This document shows, piece after piece, positions 1 to 10,877 of a stretch of DNA of 64,000 nucleotides. The notes under the pieces are model-generated. The model saw only the letters and a list, made by a program, of their open reading frames with translations, was not told the origin of the DNA and did no database searches. Positions within the stretch are counted from its first letter, which is position 1. Each line of letters begins with the position of its first letter. This stretch comes from Podaxis mareebaensis. Lineage: Eukaryota > Basidiomycota > Agaricomycetes > Agaricales > Agaricaceae. Location: positions 186,001-250,000 of the forward strand of contig JAEUWP010000525.1 of the NCBI GenBank assembly GCA_018524725.1, written 5' to 3'. The translations under genes were made by a program, and so were the position numbers.

Positions 1-986
1 TGGCTCCTGTTCGCCATTGATGTCCTTTGAGTATATGACATCGCAAAAATATTTTAAAGGACTCACGTTCCCAGTGTAGACACCCGGAATGGAGACGAGA
101 GGTCCAGGGTTGCCATTGCCGCCACCAGTAACGTTGATTTGGCCACAGCTGATGTAGAATTGGGCTGGTATAAAAGCAAGATCAGACTCATAGACTCTCG
201 GTACCTGACCTCAATAGAAGGGCGTACCACCGCCATAAGAGGACGCGGAGTGCAAAGCAATAGCCTCCATGCGCACAAGATATTGGCCGGAAGGAAGATT
301 TCTGGGGATGGTGAAAGTGACCATGTTCAAACCTGAGTTCGCCTTAATACCCGACCGCACGCGTGAATACAGGAGACTAGAGCTTACTGGTTGCGGGCCA
401 GGAGATAGAGGAGCCACCGTTAGTGACGGCTGTGATCTGATAAACCTTGAACCAGACGTTGCCGCTGCCGTCCCAAGTAGAGACGTCCCCAGGCGCTTTG
501 GCCATGTAGACATTGACAACCTGAAAAACCCCCAAGTCAGATATATTCCGCCAATTATTAGTGACGTTAGTTCTTACACCTGGGTGGTAGATGTAATCAT
601 CGGCGGCAATGCCAATTTGGGATCCAGCAGCGACATCAATGGTGGTAGCGTTGGCGTGAGTTTGGGAGGTGTAGCAGCGGAAGTCCGCGCTCTTAACATC
701 GGTGACCTGAGATGATAGATGGTCACCCAGGTCCGGAATATATATCAGAAATGCGGCAAGGACTCAAGCGTACAGGAGAGCGGTCATAGTGGTTGTTGGT
801 CATACGGACGTTGACCCAGTCCCCAGTCCTGACGCCATTCACGACAAGAGCAGGGAAGGTGTCTGGCGAATAAATTGACGAATTAACAAGAGTCCGGCGT
901 AAGATGCGCAGACGTGAAGACTTACAGTGAGGGGCGGCGAGAGGTGCAAGAGACAACAAAAGACCTAAGAAAAATAGCTTGAACAT
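1..986 (-). CDS. AA9 lytic polysaccharide monooxygenase (3' end beyond window)
   Basis: Secreted copper enzyme that oxidatively cleaves cellulose or related glucans. The start at 986 gives a signal peptide ([19 protein letters not shown]) ending exactly before the histidine that would be His1 of the copper histidine brace. That His is followed by an intron, then [10 protein letters not shown] and [12 protein letters not shown], a typical AA9 N-terminus. The second copper His is in IYHPG, and an intron follows that motif. The axial Tyr is in [12 protein letters not shown]. The frame break near 390-440 is a 51-nt GTAAGC...CAG intron, not a frameshift. The last exon seen ends in SIPGVYTGN followed by a GTGAGT donor, so a short 3' part lies outside. 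All three active-site residues are present, so it is probably functional. It is a tandem paralogue of the next gene, on the same strand. Confidence 0.9.
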
Positions 987-2082
987 TGTGACTGCTAGGA
1001 CAAGTCTGGGAGGGTGAAACCACCCATCCTAGAGTCTTTTATGCCTCCCCGGTCAAACGTCAACGTTCAGGTCTACTCAACCAAGCCGAGTTTCACATAC
1101 CCCGTGCTACTACCAAACCAGAGGAACCATATGCCTAAACCGTCGCGGAGCATGGCCAAGCCGTCAATATTACAAACACAAGGACTCCGTGGTCGGTCAA
1201 TGGGAAAATCTGGCTTCCATAGCTCCCTGTCAGTTTACCCATCTTTCATTACTAGTACGTGTAAACGTCCAGACGGACCCATATCGGTATGACAAACGTC
1301 GGACGAACTGGACGTCATGAGTAACTGCTGCACTAAATATAGGTCAGGCCCGAAACGCGCACACAAACTACCTGCTCTCTCTTGACCTCGACCGCGTGGG
1401 ATGTGACCCTATAATGTTACCCACCAATCATACGGAAGGTTCTCTATGTGAAAGTATATCGAAGCTGATTGTCTGTGGATGACGTACGTCAGCTGAATCC
1501 AGATTTTATCCGATATTCGGTCCTAGATAAAAGATACAGTCGACTCTGCCATAACCCATAGCACTTTGTCCCGTGTTCGGGCTATGGGATATGACAGAGT
1601 ATGGGTCATAAGGAAGGATTAAAGCATGAAAAGGGCGACTTTGTCTGGGAGCTATGGGTTATGGCAGAATTGACTGTCGATTTCAAGCTCAGGGGTACTG
1701 GCTCCGAATGCTCACCGAACGTGGAGACACAAGTCTCCGCCTTTTTGCCAAGATATTTGACTTCGTCAGAGGAACTGAACCGCGGAGAGGATGCGGAGAA
1801 TTTGGGTTGCCTGAGGTACCCCACAAGAACCCAAGAACGGGGGTTAATCCGACATTGCGACGGGCTCTGGCTGGATACTCCGCCCAAACAATCACTTCCT
1901 TTGTTCCCTGTTCGTCAGTGCTTTTTATACTGATACGACTTTCACGTGCGTCACGGAGTGGTTAATGTACAAACAGCAAAGCACATGGATTACAATATGC
2001 GAGCCGTAGTTAAGCAGTATACTCAACAGAAGACATTTGTTTAATACAAGCTTATAGTCTCAGAAGGAATCTCTGGAACTTT
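987..2082. other. Intergenic region between the two AA9 genes
   Basis: About 1.1 kb upstream of the first AA9 gene and downstream of the second. Open frames here (for example around 1601-1933) show no family signature or codon pattern and overlap on both strands. The only structure seen is the inverted repeat listed separately. It should include the promoter of the 986 gene, but no motif could be assigned. Confidence 0.5.
1537..1676. repeat. Imperfect inverted repeat, 26-bp arms
   Basis: Arm 1537-1562 and arm 1651-1676 are reverse complements at about 24 of 26 positions, sharing a core around CTGCCATAACCCATAGC. A short inner copy of the core's 3' end (GCTATGGG near 1580-1587) could form an alternative smaller hairpin. 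About 88 bp lie between the arms. It could be a miniature element relic or a fold-back; no target-site duplication was recognised. Confidence 0.5.
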
Positions 2083-3074
2083 TCACCCCCTCCACACAGC
2101 CTAAGGACGGGTTAATAAGTCGTGAGTCATCCAGTGTCAGAAGGAGGAAGACTTACGGGACCGGGCTGGGTGTAAGTGGCGGGGATGGGATAGTAGATGT
2201 TGATCATGATACCAGGCTCGTAGCCAGTGTAGACACCAGGAATAGAAACGAGCGGTCCAGGGCTACCGCTGCCACCGCCAGTGACGTTGATCTGACCGCA
2301 GCTAATGTAGAATTGAGCTACGGAAGGGAATGATCAGAATCCAGACGATTCAAGGAGGTTGGGGATGATACATACCACCCTGATAACCCGAAGCGGAATG
2401 GAGAGCAATCTGTTCAGTGCGAACGAGGTATTGACCGTTGGGCAAGTTCTTGGGGAGGGTGAAGGTGAAGCTCTGGATATCTATCCGCGATTCAGCACCC
2501 GCCCGAAAACTATAGCGGCGAATATACTCACTGCTACCGGGGAAGGTGATGGTCTTTCCACCGTCGGTCACAGCAGGGATCTCATGGACCTTGAACCAGA
2601 CGTTACCGCTGCCGTCCCAACTGGTGACATTGCCAGGAGCCTTGGCCATGTAGACATTGATGACACCAGCGTGGTACATGTTGCCGTTAGCCCTGATACC
2701 AATGGTGGAACCAGCAGTTACAGTAACAGTGGAGGCAGTAGCATGTGTCTCGGAGGTGTAGCAGCGGAAGTCGGGGCTGTTAACATCGGTAACCTACGTC
2801 GGGGACAAACCTTTCGTTAGAAAGAGGGACCATGGCATGAACGAAAGAATAATCATACGGGAGCCTGGCTGTTGTAGTTGTTGGTCTTACGGACGTAGAG
2901 CCAGTCGGCACTGGGAGAACCATTAACGATAAGAGAGGGGAGGGTGTCTTTCCGCGCAGAGGAGGGGGAGATTCAGAATGGGAATTATTGGTTTGTTTCC
3001 AGCGAAAAATACTCACAGTGGGCGGAGACCAAAGAGGTCAGGGACAAGACGGCAACTGCGAGCTTAGTGAACAT
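2083..3074 (-). CDS. AA9 lytic polysaccharide monooxygenase
   Basis: Secreted copper monooxygenase acting on cellulose or glucan. Six exons fit: 3017-3074, 2859-2947, 2532-2793, 2376-2480, 2157-2317 and 2083-2100. They total 693 nt for 230 aa, the usual length for a single-domain AA9 with no CBM1. The signal peptide (MFTKLAVAVLSLTSLVSA) ends directly before the putative His1, followed by YTLPSLIVNG. The second copper His is in NMYHAGV, where the commoner motif is YHPG. The axial Tyr is in [12 protein letters not shown]. The 18-nt last exon gives the family-typical end PGPAVWRG. Compared with its tandem neighbour it lacks the intron after the YHxG motif, although other junctions correspond. 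Expected to be active. Confidence 0.93.
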
Positions 3075-4019
3075 CCTGAGGTAAATCCTGGAGTGAAGAT
3101 TGAGGGTGCAACCATCCTGTATTTATATGAAAACTGTTCGTCGTCATGCTTCCTGCTTGTCCCTCGTCCTCTGGATTTGTACATCGAGGTAGATTGTTCG
3201 CCAAGATAGTCGGATCAACTTCACCTCTGGAGGCAATCATTATAGTCCTGGATGCTCTAAGCGAAACCGACAAGTCATCGAGGCTAAGCCGTCCCGTAAG
3301 GGGTGGGGTGTACGATTCTGGGACGATTGTCCTCATGATATCTGAATTGTTCGTGAAGCCGTCAGCCGTGCAAGTTCCATCGGAGTGAAAGGTGGTTTAT
3401 CATCACCAACTAGGGCTGGTAAACGACACCTTTGAGACGCAGCATGGGTTTATTTCGGGCTCTCGAGGTCGGTAGAAATGCCGAAACGAGTGTGCAATAG
3501 TGATCCGATTTCCACAGCACGAGGCTACGCGGTCATAGAACTTCGGTGTTTGTGAGTTCCTGAGGAAATTCCCAATTGTCGTCACCATGTGTGGGAGAGG
3601 CTGAGTATGAAGTTTATTCCGCGCTGATGTCGTAGCTTCGTTTTGCGTGGCATGATCGATTTTACTCTGGACGATGTACATCATGTGACACTGGCAGCTG
3701 ACAAGACAAGACGAGCCGCAACTCGTTGTAAGCAAGCTGCACATGAGGTCGATTTGTCAAAGACTAGAAACACTGAGACAGGACTGTTTTTTTGTTGGAT
3801 GTTGCTCGAACAAGTTCCAACACTCACCAGGCAACTTGGCAACAAAGCTTGAGAAGTGTTCCTTAAATCTGATAATCTGCCTAGCCTTTCTCGTCCTCTT
3901 ACGCTGGTCAATACGACCTGTTCTCCCTTGTGGAATGGAGCGCACGACTCGAGCAACTGGCGTTTTGTTGGGAGCCCATCCATTATCTTTCTCAAGCCAA
4001 TGAGGCGCCTTCTCGACCT
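3075..4019. other. Intergenic region, no gene recognised
   Basis: Upstream flank of the second AA9 gene. Several overlapping short frames on both strands (3403-4077) lack recognisable motifs and probably are not genes. Nothing further could be supported. Confidence 0.4.
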
Positions 4020-4894
4020 GTGTCGCAATGCTCATCGATGACTTCATCAACGACACAAATATCCGAAGCGCTTTCACTCACGATAATCCTCAATGCTATC
4101 TTCAACAAATTAGGACAAACCTGACAGACGTCTCCTGCCGATCACGCAGCGTGTCACTTCTTCTTCCAGGGAAACACTAGGAACCTAAGGCTGGTGTTGA
4201 TCCTGCCGGATGTCCGGACCCCAGTTATCCAGTCATTTGCGGAACGCCTGGCTTTATGGTCTACCGTTCCTCTGGGCTTTGGGCTACCGTATACAACATA
4301 ACCAGAGCGGTTTTCAACCAGATTAATGACACCTCTCCAACGGCCTTCGCGGAATACCCGTCCAGCGTATACGGAGCGGTTCAATCTAGCAAAACACTTG
4401 AGCCTTCCTCTCGCTTTCCTATTCCATACGACATTGGAGCATAAATACGGAATCCGGGTGTTGCAAAGCCTGTCAACCATCCTTTACGACCTAGCACCCT
4501 TGATTGTGGCGGAGACCTCGTGTGGATCCAACGTCTACCCCGCAGTGCAGCTGTAACCGCGACATAAATGCATCCGCCCTTACCTTCTCCTGATTGCTGA
4601 CTTTTAGGCCGGTGACAACACCGTCTCTACCCTCCCCTTGTCGCGCCCTGCTCACCGACGCTCGGTCTGTGACACATCATGTCTGCACTTCTGAGTCCGT
4701 GACTCCTTGCCCAGCTGAATATAAGCCTGCAGTCGCTATGGATCTCATCTATGTGATACCAATGCAAGATGTAGAGTACATGCAGAACGTAAATCATATA
4801 TAGTCGTACCAAAAACGTGGAGTACATCCGTAACAACAAATCATATCACTTCCCAATCATCTACTGCACTAAGCATTTCTTCCTGGAGACCCAT
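4020..4894. repeat. Segmental duplication, spacer X copy 1
   Basis: This stretch is recognisably similar to 12505-13435. Matching landmarks in order include GACTTCATCAACGAC at about 4040 against GACTTCACCAACGAC at about 12530, the CATACGACATTGGAGCAT versus CATATGTCATTGGAGCAT block (about 4425 and 12915), and the CCTGCTCACCGACGCTCGG versus CCTGCTGACCGACCCTCGG block (about 4647 and 13150). It ends where the membrane-protein gene begins. No intact coding region was recognised. It marks the left edge of the duplicated unit. Confidence 0.65.
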
Positions 4895-7351
4895 TCAGTT
4901 CTCAAGATTCCTTGTCTCCGTCCCAGAACCATGTACAGCAACCTGTCGCATATCACCCTGCCCGTCAAGGGTCGCTTTACGGCCGCTACCTATAACCTCA
5001 AGCGCTCTTATTCCCTGTCGGCTGTTCATCTTCACCGATGTCTTCCTGATGAACGCAGTAGGTTGGTCAGAGAAGGTCCTAAACTCATTCCTCCTCGCCT
5101 CGGGACTGTGGGCCGCAATAACATGTACAATATCTGTAGGATCAAAGTCCGCATCTTCTTTCTGGAAGTTGTCTTTGTGTATGCGGGCGAGTATTATACC
5201 ATATCCCAGGAGACCATATGTCGCGAGGATGACAACGGTCGTTGGGAGGAGGAAGAGCGGGGAAGTCCGGTGTTCTTGCAACCAGCCGTAGGTCGTTGGG
5301 ATAAACGTTCCTCGGATTGGTGTGCGCATGGAGTCAGCTAGACCCGTCCAGCCCCCTTGGATGTACAGGCTATCAGGTTGGGTAAACACTTGACGTATGA
5401 CCTTAGGGTCACCTTTAGTCAACAACGGTCAGAGGAACTCGTTAAAAAACTTACTGTTCCGGTGAACTCGGCTGCAGCCTTGAGATAAGTATTCTACCAG
5501 ACAGTCAGCTTCCATAGAAACGCCGAAACAGTTGGGCCGTGACGTACCATAGTCTCCACAAGAGTGGTGTTTACCTGAGCACCCGGAGTCAATAACCACG
5601 CATTTCCCATCGTACTCCCGATGGCACTTTGCCCCAGGAAGACGTTGAACAACAGCATATCTACAGCCATCTTTCCCCAGATCGGAACGTCGGTCTCGGA
5701 GGTCGGCTTAGAGACCATGATAGTTGTAGGCACTTGCAAGTTCTGTGCGGAGTTGTAATATGTGACGTCGACGACTGTGACCTTGGGAGTGATCGTGCAG
5801 ACCGTGTTGTCCAGGCGTTGATAAGGCCTTACAGCCCTGATGATGATATCTATTGAAGATGTGAGAAATACTTCCACTGGACAACAGATACTCGAATGCT
5901 GACCGTATTTACTCGTATTCGGAATTTGACACGCGTCTGCCAGAACAACTCCCCTATTGATGTTTGCCCCGTCAAACACCACTGGAACTATTATCCCAAC
6001 GTATCAGTACTTGTTTCTGACGGTAGGGATAGCAAACTCTTACTGCTTGTCGAGGGTTGCGTAGCACCAGGGCACGCGACAGCCAGGGATACTAGAGTGA
6101 GGTTGACGTTACCAACAGTGCCAAGCCCCTCAGGAAGGAATATAGATGGGTATGTTGCCAGATCTTGAGGATCATTCATTCTGCAATCAACGTCCGCAGT
6201 GAAACCTTGTTGCGTCAGTTGCATGGTCTTGTTGAACGGGAGCGTGAAGTGTTTGCTTGAGCCGATGCCTTGCAGGTTAGGAGGTACGGTCAGATTGGTA
6301 TTGTTCGTTAGGTGTTGGTTGGGTGTCGGGATGAAGGTCGCTGGTTGAATGCCTCCTACCAGGAAGGTCAGTTGTCGGAAAATGGAGGAACAAATATGTA
6401 GCCTATTTCGCACCGGTTGTGCTGAAATAAGTATATCCATTGAAGTTGAAGGTGCTAGGAATGTTCCTTTTAATCTGCAGAGCACTTATCATAGCATTCT
6501 GATAAAAGAACGAGGTCAATTGATAGTAGCCTTCATGTTCGAATATCCTTAGTCATTTGGCTGCGTCGCGGAATAGGGTAACTTACCCTGAGCTAATCTA
6601 GTCTGACTAGCGACCTGCAACAACTGGGGATCACCCATATGAAGGTCGTTCCCGGTCAGAGTGTACGGGACTTGTATCTCCCGGATAGTCAAGAAGGAAG
6701 TCAAACTAACAAAAGGTTTTTAGATTGACCGCCCCTGGGAAACAGGGCGACAAAAGGCTTACGCTGAGGTCTGCAAACTGACTCCTACATACGCGAGCAA
6801 AACAATCCACGTCCACTTCACACGTGGATCATGCAACCACAAAGTCCTCTGCGCAATTCTAGTCGCACAAGTGAGGACATCCAGAGAAGTGTTACTGGTC
6901 GCCAGACGAATCGCAATGACATAGCGAACGGCAAGAGCGAAAAAGCTGATAGAGGAATGCAAGTATCAGCCTGGATGTCCGAGAAGCGGGAGAAGTAGCC
7001 TACTCACTAAGATGCGCTACTCGCAAGTATGGTCGCAACTATGGACACAATCATAGTCGTACTTTGACTGTGGGCACGAACCACGGGAGCGAGATAGTCC
7101 GGAACAGCGACAGGTCGGGTGAACGTGATGGCGAAGAAGATCCACATGAAACATAAAACGGGCAGAGGCCCCACAGCGATACTAAGGGGGCGCCAAACGC
7201 GAGGATCGTTCAGTAGTTCTTGGACCCGCGACTGCCGACCCTCTGGGTATCTCTGGGTCTGGTCATTTTCTGGATCCAAGCCCTTCTCTGGATCTGATTG
7301 CAAGCTTGGGGGATGGGGGGGAGAAGGGCGATTGGGGGGGGCATCAGCCAT
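4895..7351 (-). CDS. Basidiomycete multi-pass membrane protein, copy 1 (unknown function)
   Basis: Function not recognised; the pattern of terminal membrane helices around a large polar ectodomain is common among uncharacterised basidiomycete proteins. From the ATG at 7351 there is a polar Pro-rich N-terminus, then a first helix (LSIAVGPLPVLCFMWIFF), a second (STTMIVSIVATILAS), further hydrophobic segments at 6759-6962, and a long region rich in NxT/S sequons (NNTNLTVPPN). The last helix (LLPTTVVILATYGLLGYG) leads into an acidic cytosolic tail. Exons lie about 7010-7351, 6759-6950, 6590-6710, 6030-6485, 5520-5980 and 4895-5450. The final splice joins EFTGT to VIRQVF across a 54-56 nt intron, as in copy 2. 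Copy 2 at 13436-15842 is clearly paralogous throughout but has a shorter C-terminus. Confidence 0.75.
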
Positions 7352-8645
7352 AGTTCCGTTTGCGCTATCCGTTTCAATCCGCCAGCAGATCCCTTGATAT
7401 ATTACTCAGAGCAGACGCCCATGGGTGGAGATGGGCGCTAGATGCCCTTCCGGCTAACCACAAACGAGGCCAACATGCTTTCCCGCAGAATCGGAAGAAG
7501 AGACTAAATTTAGAGTAAATAATGCATTAGTAACATTATACCTATCAAGAGTATTTGACGTACTTCTTTTGAGTATCGAAGTGGAATGGGCCGAGGGCTC
7601 CAACCGATGTCTTGATTCGGATGTTTGTTGCGTACATCATGTATGAAGACCCGACGGGACCGCGTCATCCAGGATCGAGTTCGTGTGATTCGCACTGACA
7701 AGGGTGATGCGCGCATCTCCAAGATGGAGAAAGTGGTTTGGGGCAAATGGGTGGGTAAATTTGTTTGCGGCCGTTTTGATCCTAGCACAATAGGAGACTA
7801 ATACTTCTGGCGGCTGGCCAAGGATCACAAGTGCACGTCTCTTGCGGTTGATGGTTCTTCGGACGAGGGCAAGGCTACCCACATTAATGGTTCGGCAGTG
7901 TTGATCGGCTGACACCGAAACACGACTCTTCGAGAAGATGCCACACATTTTTACTGTGCCAAGGGTAAAGACCTTTTTCTGAATTTATGAACCTTGCCAC
8001 GATTTGTTTTCGAACATCAGTCCAGGGCGCTCGTGGGAAGCCCTGACCCAGCATTCAAAAGTGGATCCAACACAAAGAAGAATGGAAGAGCGACCATGTG
8101 CATTTGGTCATCCAAATAGATATTGCAGTCTTCTAGCCGCTGCGGTCTTTGAATAGGCCCCGCGCGTACATGAGCGTTTGTGTGGTCAGATAGTGTATCG
8201 CACCAGCGTAATGAGACTATCGTAGGAATCTATGGGCCCAGGAGGTGGAGACACCCATATAGCGCGGGCAATGGAATGCATGTAGGTCGGACTGTTGGAC
8301 AGAAGGCAGGCAGCAGACAGGGTAAGGCGGCGATTGGGTGTGTCCGCGTCTGTAAATAGCTTGTAGTCGTGTTGGATGATCATAGGACCATCAGTCCTTG
8401 GATATAATGCGCTTGCAAAAGCCGTGGTGGTCGTCAAGTGGTCGTACAATCGGTAAAGCATTTCGTCTGTCACTGAGAGGAGTGATGCCATCACGAAACC
8501 ATATTTAGCTCATTGGTCGCGCTAGTCAGGGCTGGGGTCCAATCACGTAAACACAATCTTATCACCACTTCCGTACCTGCCTCAACTGCAGAATGACAAG
8601 CCTCCATCTTTAAACCCTTGTAGAAATCGAGCGTTAAGTCTAAGC
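7352..8645. repeat. Segmental duplication, inter-gene spacer copy 1
   Basis: Similar in order to 9346-11409 (minus its transposon) and 15867-17077. Landmarks are the GGCCAACATGC block at 7468 and the TGGTCATCCAAATAGA block at about 8106 (16633 in unit 3). A minus-strand frame at 8186-8494 (102 aa) is open here but broken or shortened in the other copies (11034-11255, 16707-16973), so it may be a relic or chance. This spacer would hold the divergent promoters of the membrane gene and the prenyltransferase relic. Confidence 0.55.
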
Positions 8646-9081
8646 ATGGCCCCAGAAGAAGACCAAGACAGACCTCTATTTGCTGTAAGGTCGGAATGGT
8701 CCTGCCTTGTCCTAGTTCTGCAATACGATACCAAGGCACAGTTGCACCGATTCTATATCCCTCCGAATATACACTGTTCAGGACGCTTATCCTTCTAGTG
8801 ACTCATAATCCATTTCCATTCAGTCGATTGATGGTGTACCCGTGCAATCATCAGATCCGCGGGATACAACGAACACGTCCCCCAACAGAAGGACTAATCC
8901 GTACCAAATCCAGGCATTACATGACATAATGCACTCATCCCCTCACCACTTACTCACCACAATGAGCACTGTCAACACCTATCCCACTACAGGCAATGCT
9001 TCTCTGAGAACCCCCCCCAGCCCTCTTCTCCCCACTCGAAACCGAACCAACTCTCATGAACAAACTCGCCATCATGCAAAA
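8646..9081 (+). pseudogene. Truncated relic of protein prenyltransferase alpha subunit, unit 1
   Basis: Decayed copy of the gene at 17078. The start region (MAPEEDQDRPLFAVRSEW) matches the intact start (MASDDQDKPLFAERPEW). The ATTCTATATCCCTCCGAATA block matches the end of intact exon 1, and the stretch near 9020-9075 matches the start of intact exon 3 (LSTELTLMNELAI). Exon 2 is nearly lost, and the rest of the gene is replaced at about 9081 by membrane-gene sequence in opposite orientation, which is the junction between units 1 and 2. It cannot encode a functional subunit. Confidence 0.75.
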
Positions 9082-9345
9082 TGTCCATATAATCAAAATC
9101 TGTGTCTTTCTGGAAGCTGCCTTCGTTGGCAGCAGGGGTGTTACACTATATCATAGGAGATCGTAGGTGGCAAGGATGACAATAGCTGTTGTGGAAGAAG
9201 AAAAGCAGGGACGCCTGGGATTCTTACAGCCAACCATAGATTGATAGGGTGGGCGTTCTCTGGACTGACATGCGCATGTAACCAGGTAAATCCACCCACC
9301 TGCCTCAAATATACAGACTGTCGAGTTGGGCAAACACTCGATGTA
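9082..9345 (-). pseudogene. C-terminal relic of the multi-pass membrane protein, unit 2
   Basis: Minus-strand sequence matches the last exon of the intact copies: remnants of LLPTTVIILATYGLL (here STTAIVILATYDLL), the YGWLQEHR region and the GGW...P region up to the point equivalent to 13890. Frames are disrupted. At about 9345 the match jumps to sequence equivalent to about 15940 in unit 3, so about 2 kb, most of the gene, has been deleted. Confidence 0.7.
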
Positions 9346-9990
9346 TGACCCTAATAGAACACCCTTGTTCTAGCAAAACCACGAGGCCAGCATGCCTTCT
9401 GGGATACCCAGAAGATGGACAGGTCTATCTTTGGGATATTAAACATATTGATAGTGCCACTCTCATGAAGAGCATTTGGCATGTTCCTTCCAGATGGTGA
9501 ATTGGGACACGGCAGGGACCTGAACCAACTTTGACTGGATTTGAGTATTGCTGTGTATATCAAGTGAAGGACCCCAGGAGAATTGTCACGGTGTTCATGT
9601 GATTCGTATTATTCAGGGTGGTGGTGGTTGCACCCTTGAGATGGAAAGATAGTTTGGCCGGTGAGGTGGGTAATCATCTGTCAGGTATACCGCTGTGCTC
9701 CAGAAACAGTGTTTACTCCGAAGTTGCTGCCCTTTTGACCCTAGCAAGATGGAAAATAGTCCCTTCTGGCAGCCGGCTAGCAGCTGCAAGTGCGTGCCAT
9801 CTGGAGCCCCACTGGAATCCCTGGGCTTGTAGATTTTCGGACAGGATCTTCTTGCATTAATAGATCGGCACAGTGAGACATACTGTCATTCACCCGATAC
9901 CAAACCACTGCTCCCCGAGAGGACGGCGTCCCATTTGCGTAAGTAAGAAACCATACACCCCAGTGTGTCAAGGGTCGAACGCCGGTCCTA
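9346..9990. repeat. Segmental duplication, spacer copy 2, left part
   Basis: Matches unit 3 from about 15940 onward, including CCAGCATGCCTTCTGGGATA (versus GCTAGCATGCCTTCCGCATA) and GTGTGATTCGTATT...GTGGTTGCAC (about 9597 versus 16168). The homology is interrupted at 9990 by a transposon and resumes after 10877. No gene seen. Confidence 0.6.
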
Positions 9991-10028
9991 TGGTGCGGGA
10001 CACCTAAACACCGCTACTTTTGTGCAAA
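9991..10028 (+). repeat. Left terminal inverted repeat of the transposon
   Basis: Starts TGGTGCGGGACACC immediately after a TA and runs to about TTTTGTGCAAA. It pairs with 10838-10875. Confidence 0.8.
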
Positions 10029-10239
10029 CGAAAAAAAAAATTCAATTTTTAATATATTTCTTAGTTCTCTGGTAAAATAGCTTCTTTTGCTTGTCTGAGC
10101 AAATTGTCCAGAGGAATTCTTTTTTGGTCAAGAATTGACGGAGCTATTGTTTCGGATCCGCCTCACAATGGCCAGCTTACATACACATGTTCCAAATATG
10201 GTAACCATTTCCAAATCTGGAACAATCTTATCTTATCCA

Positions 10240-10660
10240 CTAATCTAATATTCTGGCAGTGTTCTCAGGAACACGTCGATGGGACTTGTACTTGCGAGAA
10301 CTGAATGCCCGAACAATGTAACTGTGCATCGCGTGCAGAAAGACCACCTTGATATGCATCCAGCCAGCGGAAAAAACGGTTCTGCCACTTCCGAATGAGT
10401 AGAGTATCAACCGAGGCAAGTGCAAGCGGCATGTTCTCTTGCAATGTCGAGAATGTGTAGTCACAGTGCTCGCGAAGCCACTGCTTCACAGAAACACCAC
10501 CCTCCCAATTGGTCTCCTCATGCATGTATGGAGTGCCAACCCCCTCGTTGATTTCCACGGCCTCGACATCCATACTCAGTGAGTTCTCGCCCTCACTGAT
10601 GTGCCTAAACTTTCGAGCATGGGCTACTGAATTCACTCGCCAAGACTTTTGGCAGCCCAT
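10240..10660 (-). pseudogene. Frameshifted transposon-borne ORF
   Basis: Two overlapping minus-strand frames (10265-10660 and 10240-10464) read as one protein with a frameshift near 10310-10330. The first carries a basic/aromatic stretch (IRKWQNRFFRWLDAYQ) followed by LSARDAQL, and the second continues with AFSSRKYKSHRRVPE. From memory, KYKSHRR-type motifs recur in transposon-associated proteins of Agaricomycetes; I cannot name the family with certainty. No D-D-E residues can be assigned. It lies wholly inside the 885-bp element, which supports an origin as a transposase-region fragment. Confidence 0.5.
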
Positions 10661-10767
10661 TATGTGCAGGAGGTTCTGTAAAGATTGTAGTATTCTACGT
10701 GTCTGTGTGTTCGTCTGATCCTTGTAACTGAGATTTCAATGAATCGCACCAAACCCAGTTGCGACGA

Positions 10768-10810
10768 TTATTTATTTTTATTTATTTATTTTATTTTATT
10801 TATTTATTTT
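10768..10810. repeat. AT-rich (TTTA)n microsatellite
   Basis: Tandem TTTA/TTTTA units next to the right end of the transposon. Confidence 0.85.
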
Positions 10811-10837
10811 CGGATCTGCATCCCTGCCGAGATGGCC

Positions 10838-10875
10838 ACTGCACAAATGTAGCGGTGACTAGGTGTCCCGCACCA
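10838..10875 (-). repeat. Right terminal inverted repeat of the transposon
   Basis: Ends GGTGTCCCGCACCA, followed by TA. Reverse complement of the left end with only a few mismatches. Confidence 0.8.
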
Positions 10876-10877
10876 TA

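Larger units (their letters stand above)
9991..10875. mobile_element. 885-bp TIR DNA transposon, probably non-autonomous
   Basis: Terminal inverted repeats of about 38 bp bound the element: the left end reads TGGTGCGGGACACCTA and the right end is its reverse complement with a few mismatches further in. A TA dinucleotide directly flanks each end (9989-9990 and 10876-10877), as expected for a TA target-site duplication of the Tc1/mariner/pogo type. It interrupts spacer sequence that is continuous in units 1 and 3. Inside are an A-run at 10030, a broken minus-strand ORF and an AT-rich repeat next to the right end. No DDE transposase catalytic core was recognised, so it is probably a deletion derivative. 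The high TIR similarity suggests it inserted more recently than the duplication. Confidence 0.8.

Noticed and set aside
390..440. Apparent frameshift in the first AA9 gene
   Set aside because: Explained by a 51-nt intron with GTAAGC and CAG ends that restores [14 protein letters not shown].
4817..5341. 174-aa plus-strand frame
   Set aside because: It is antisense to the last exon of the membrane-protein gene, whose paralogue keeps the minus-strand protein but not this one.
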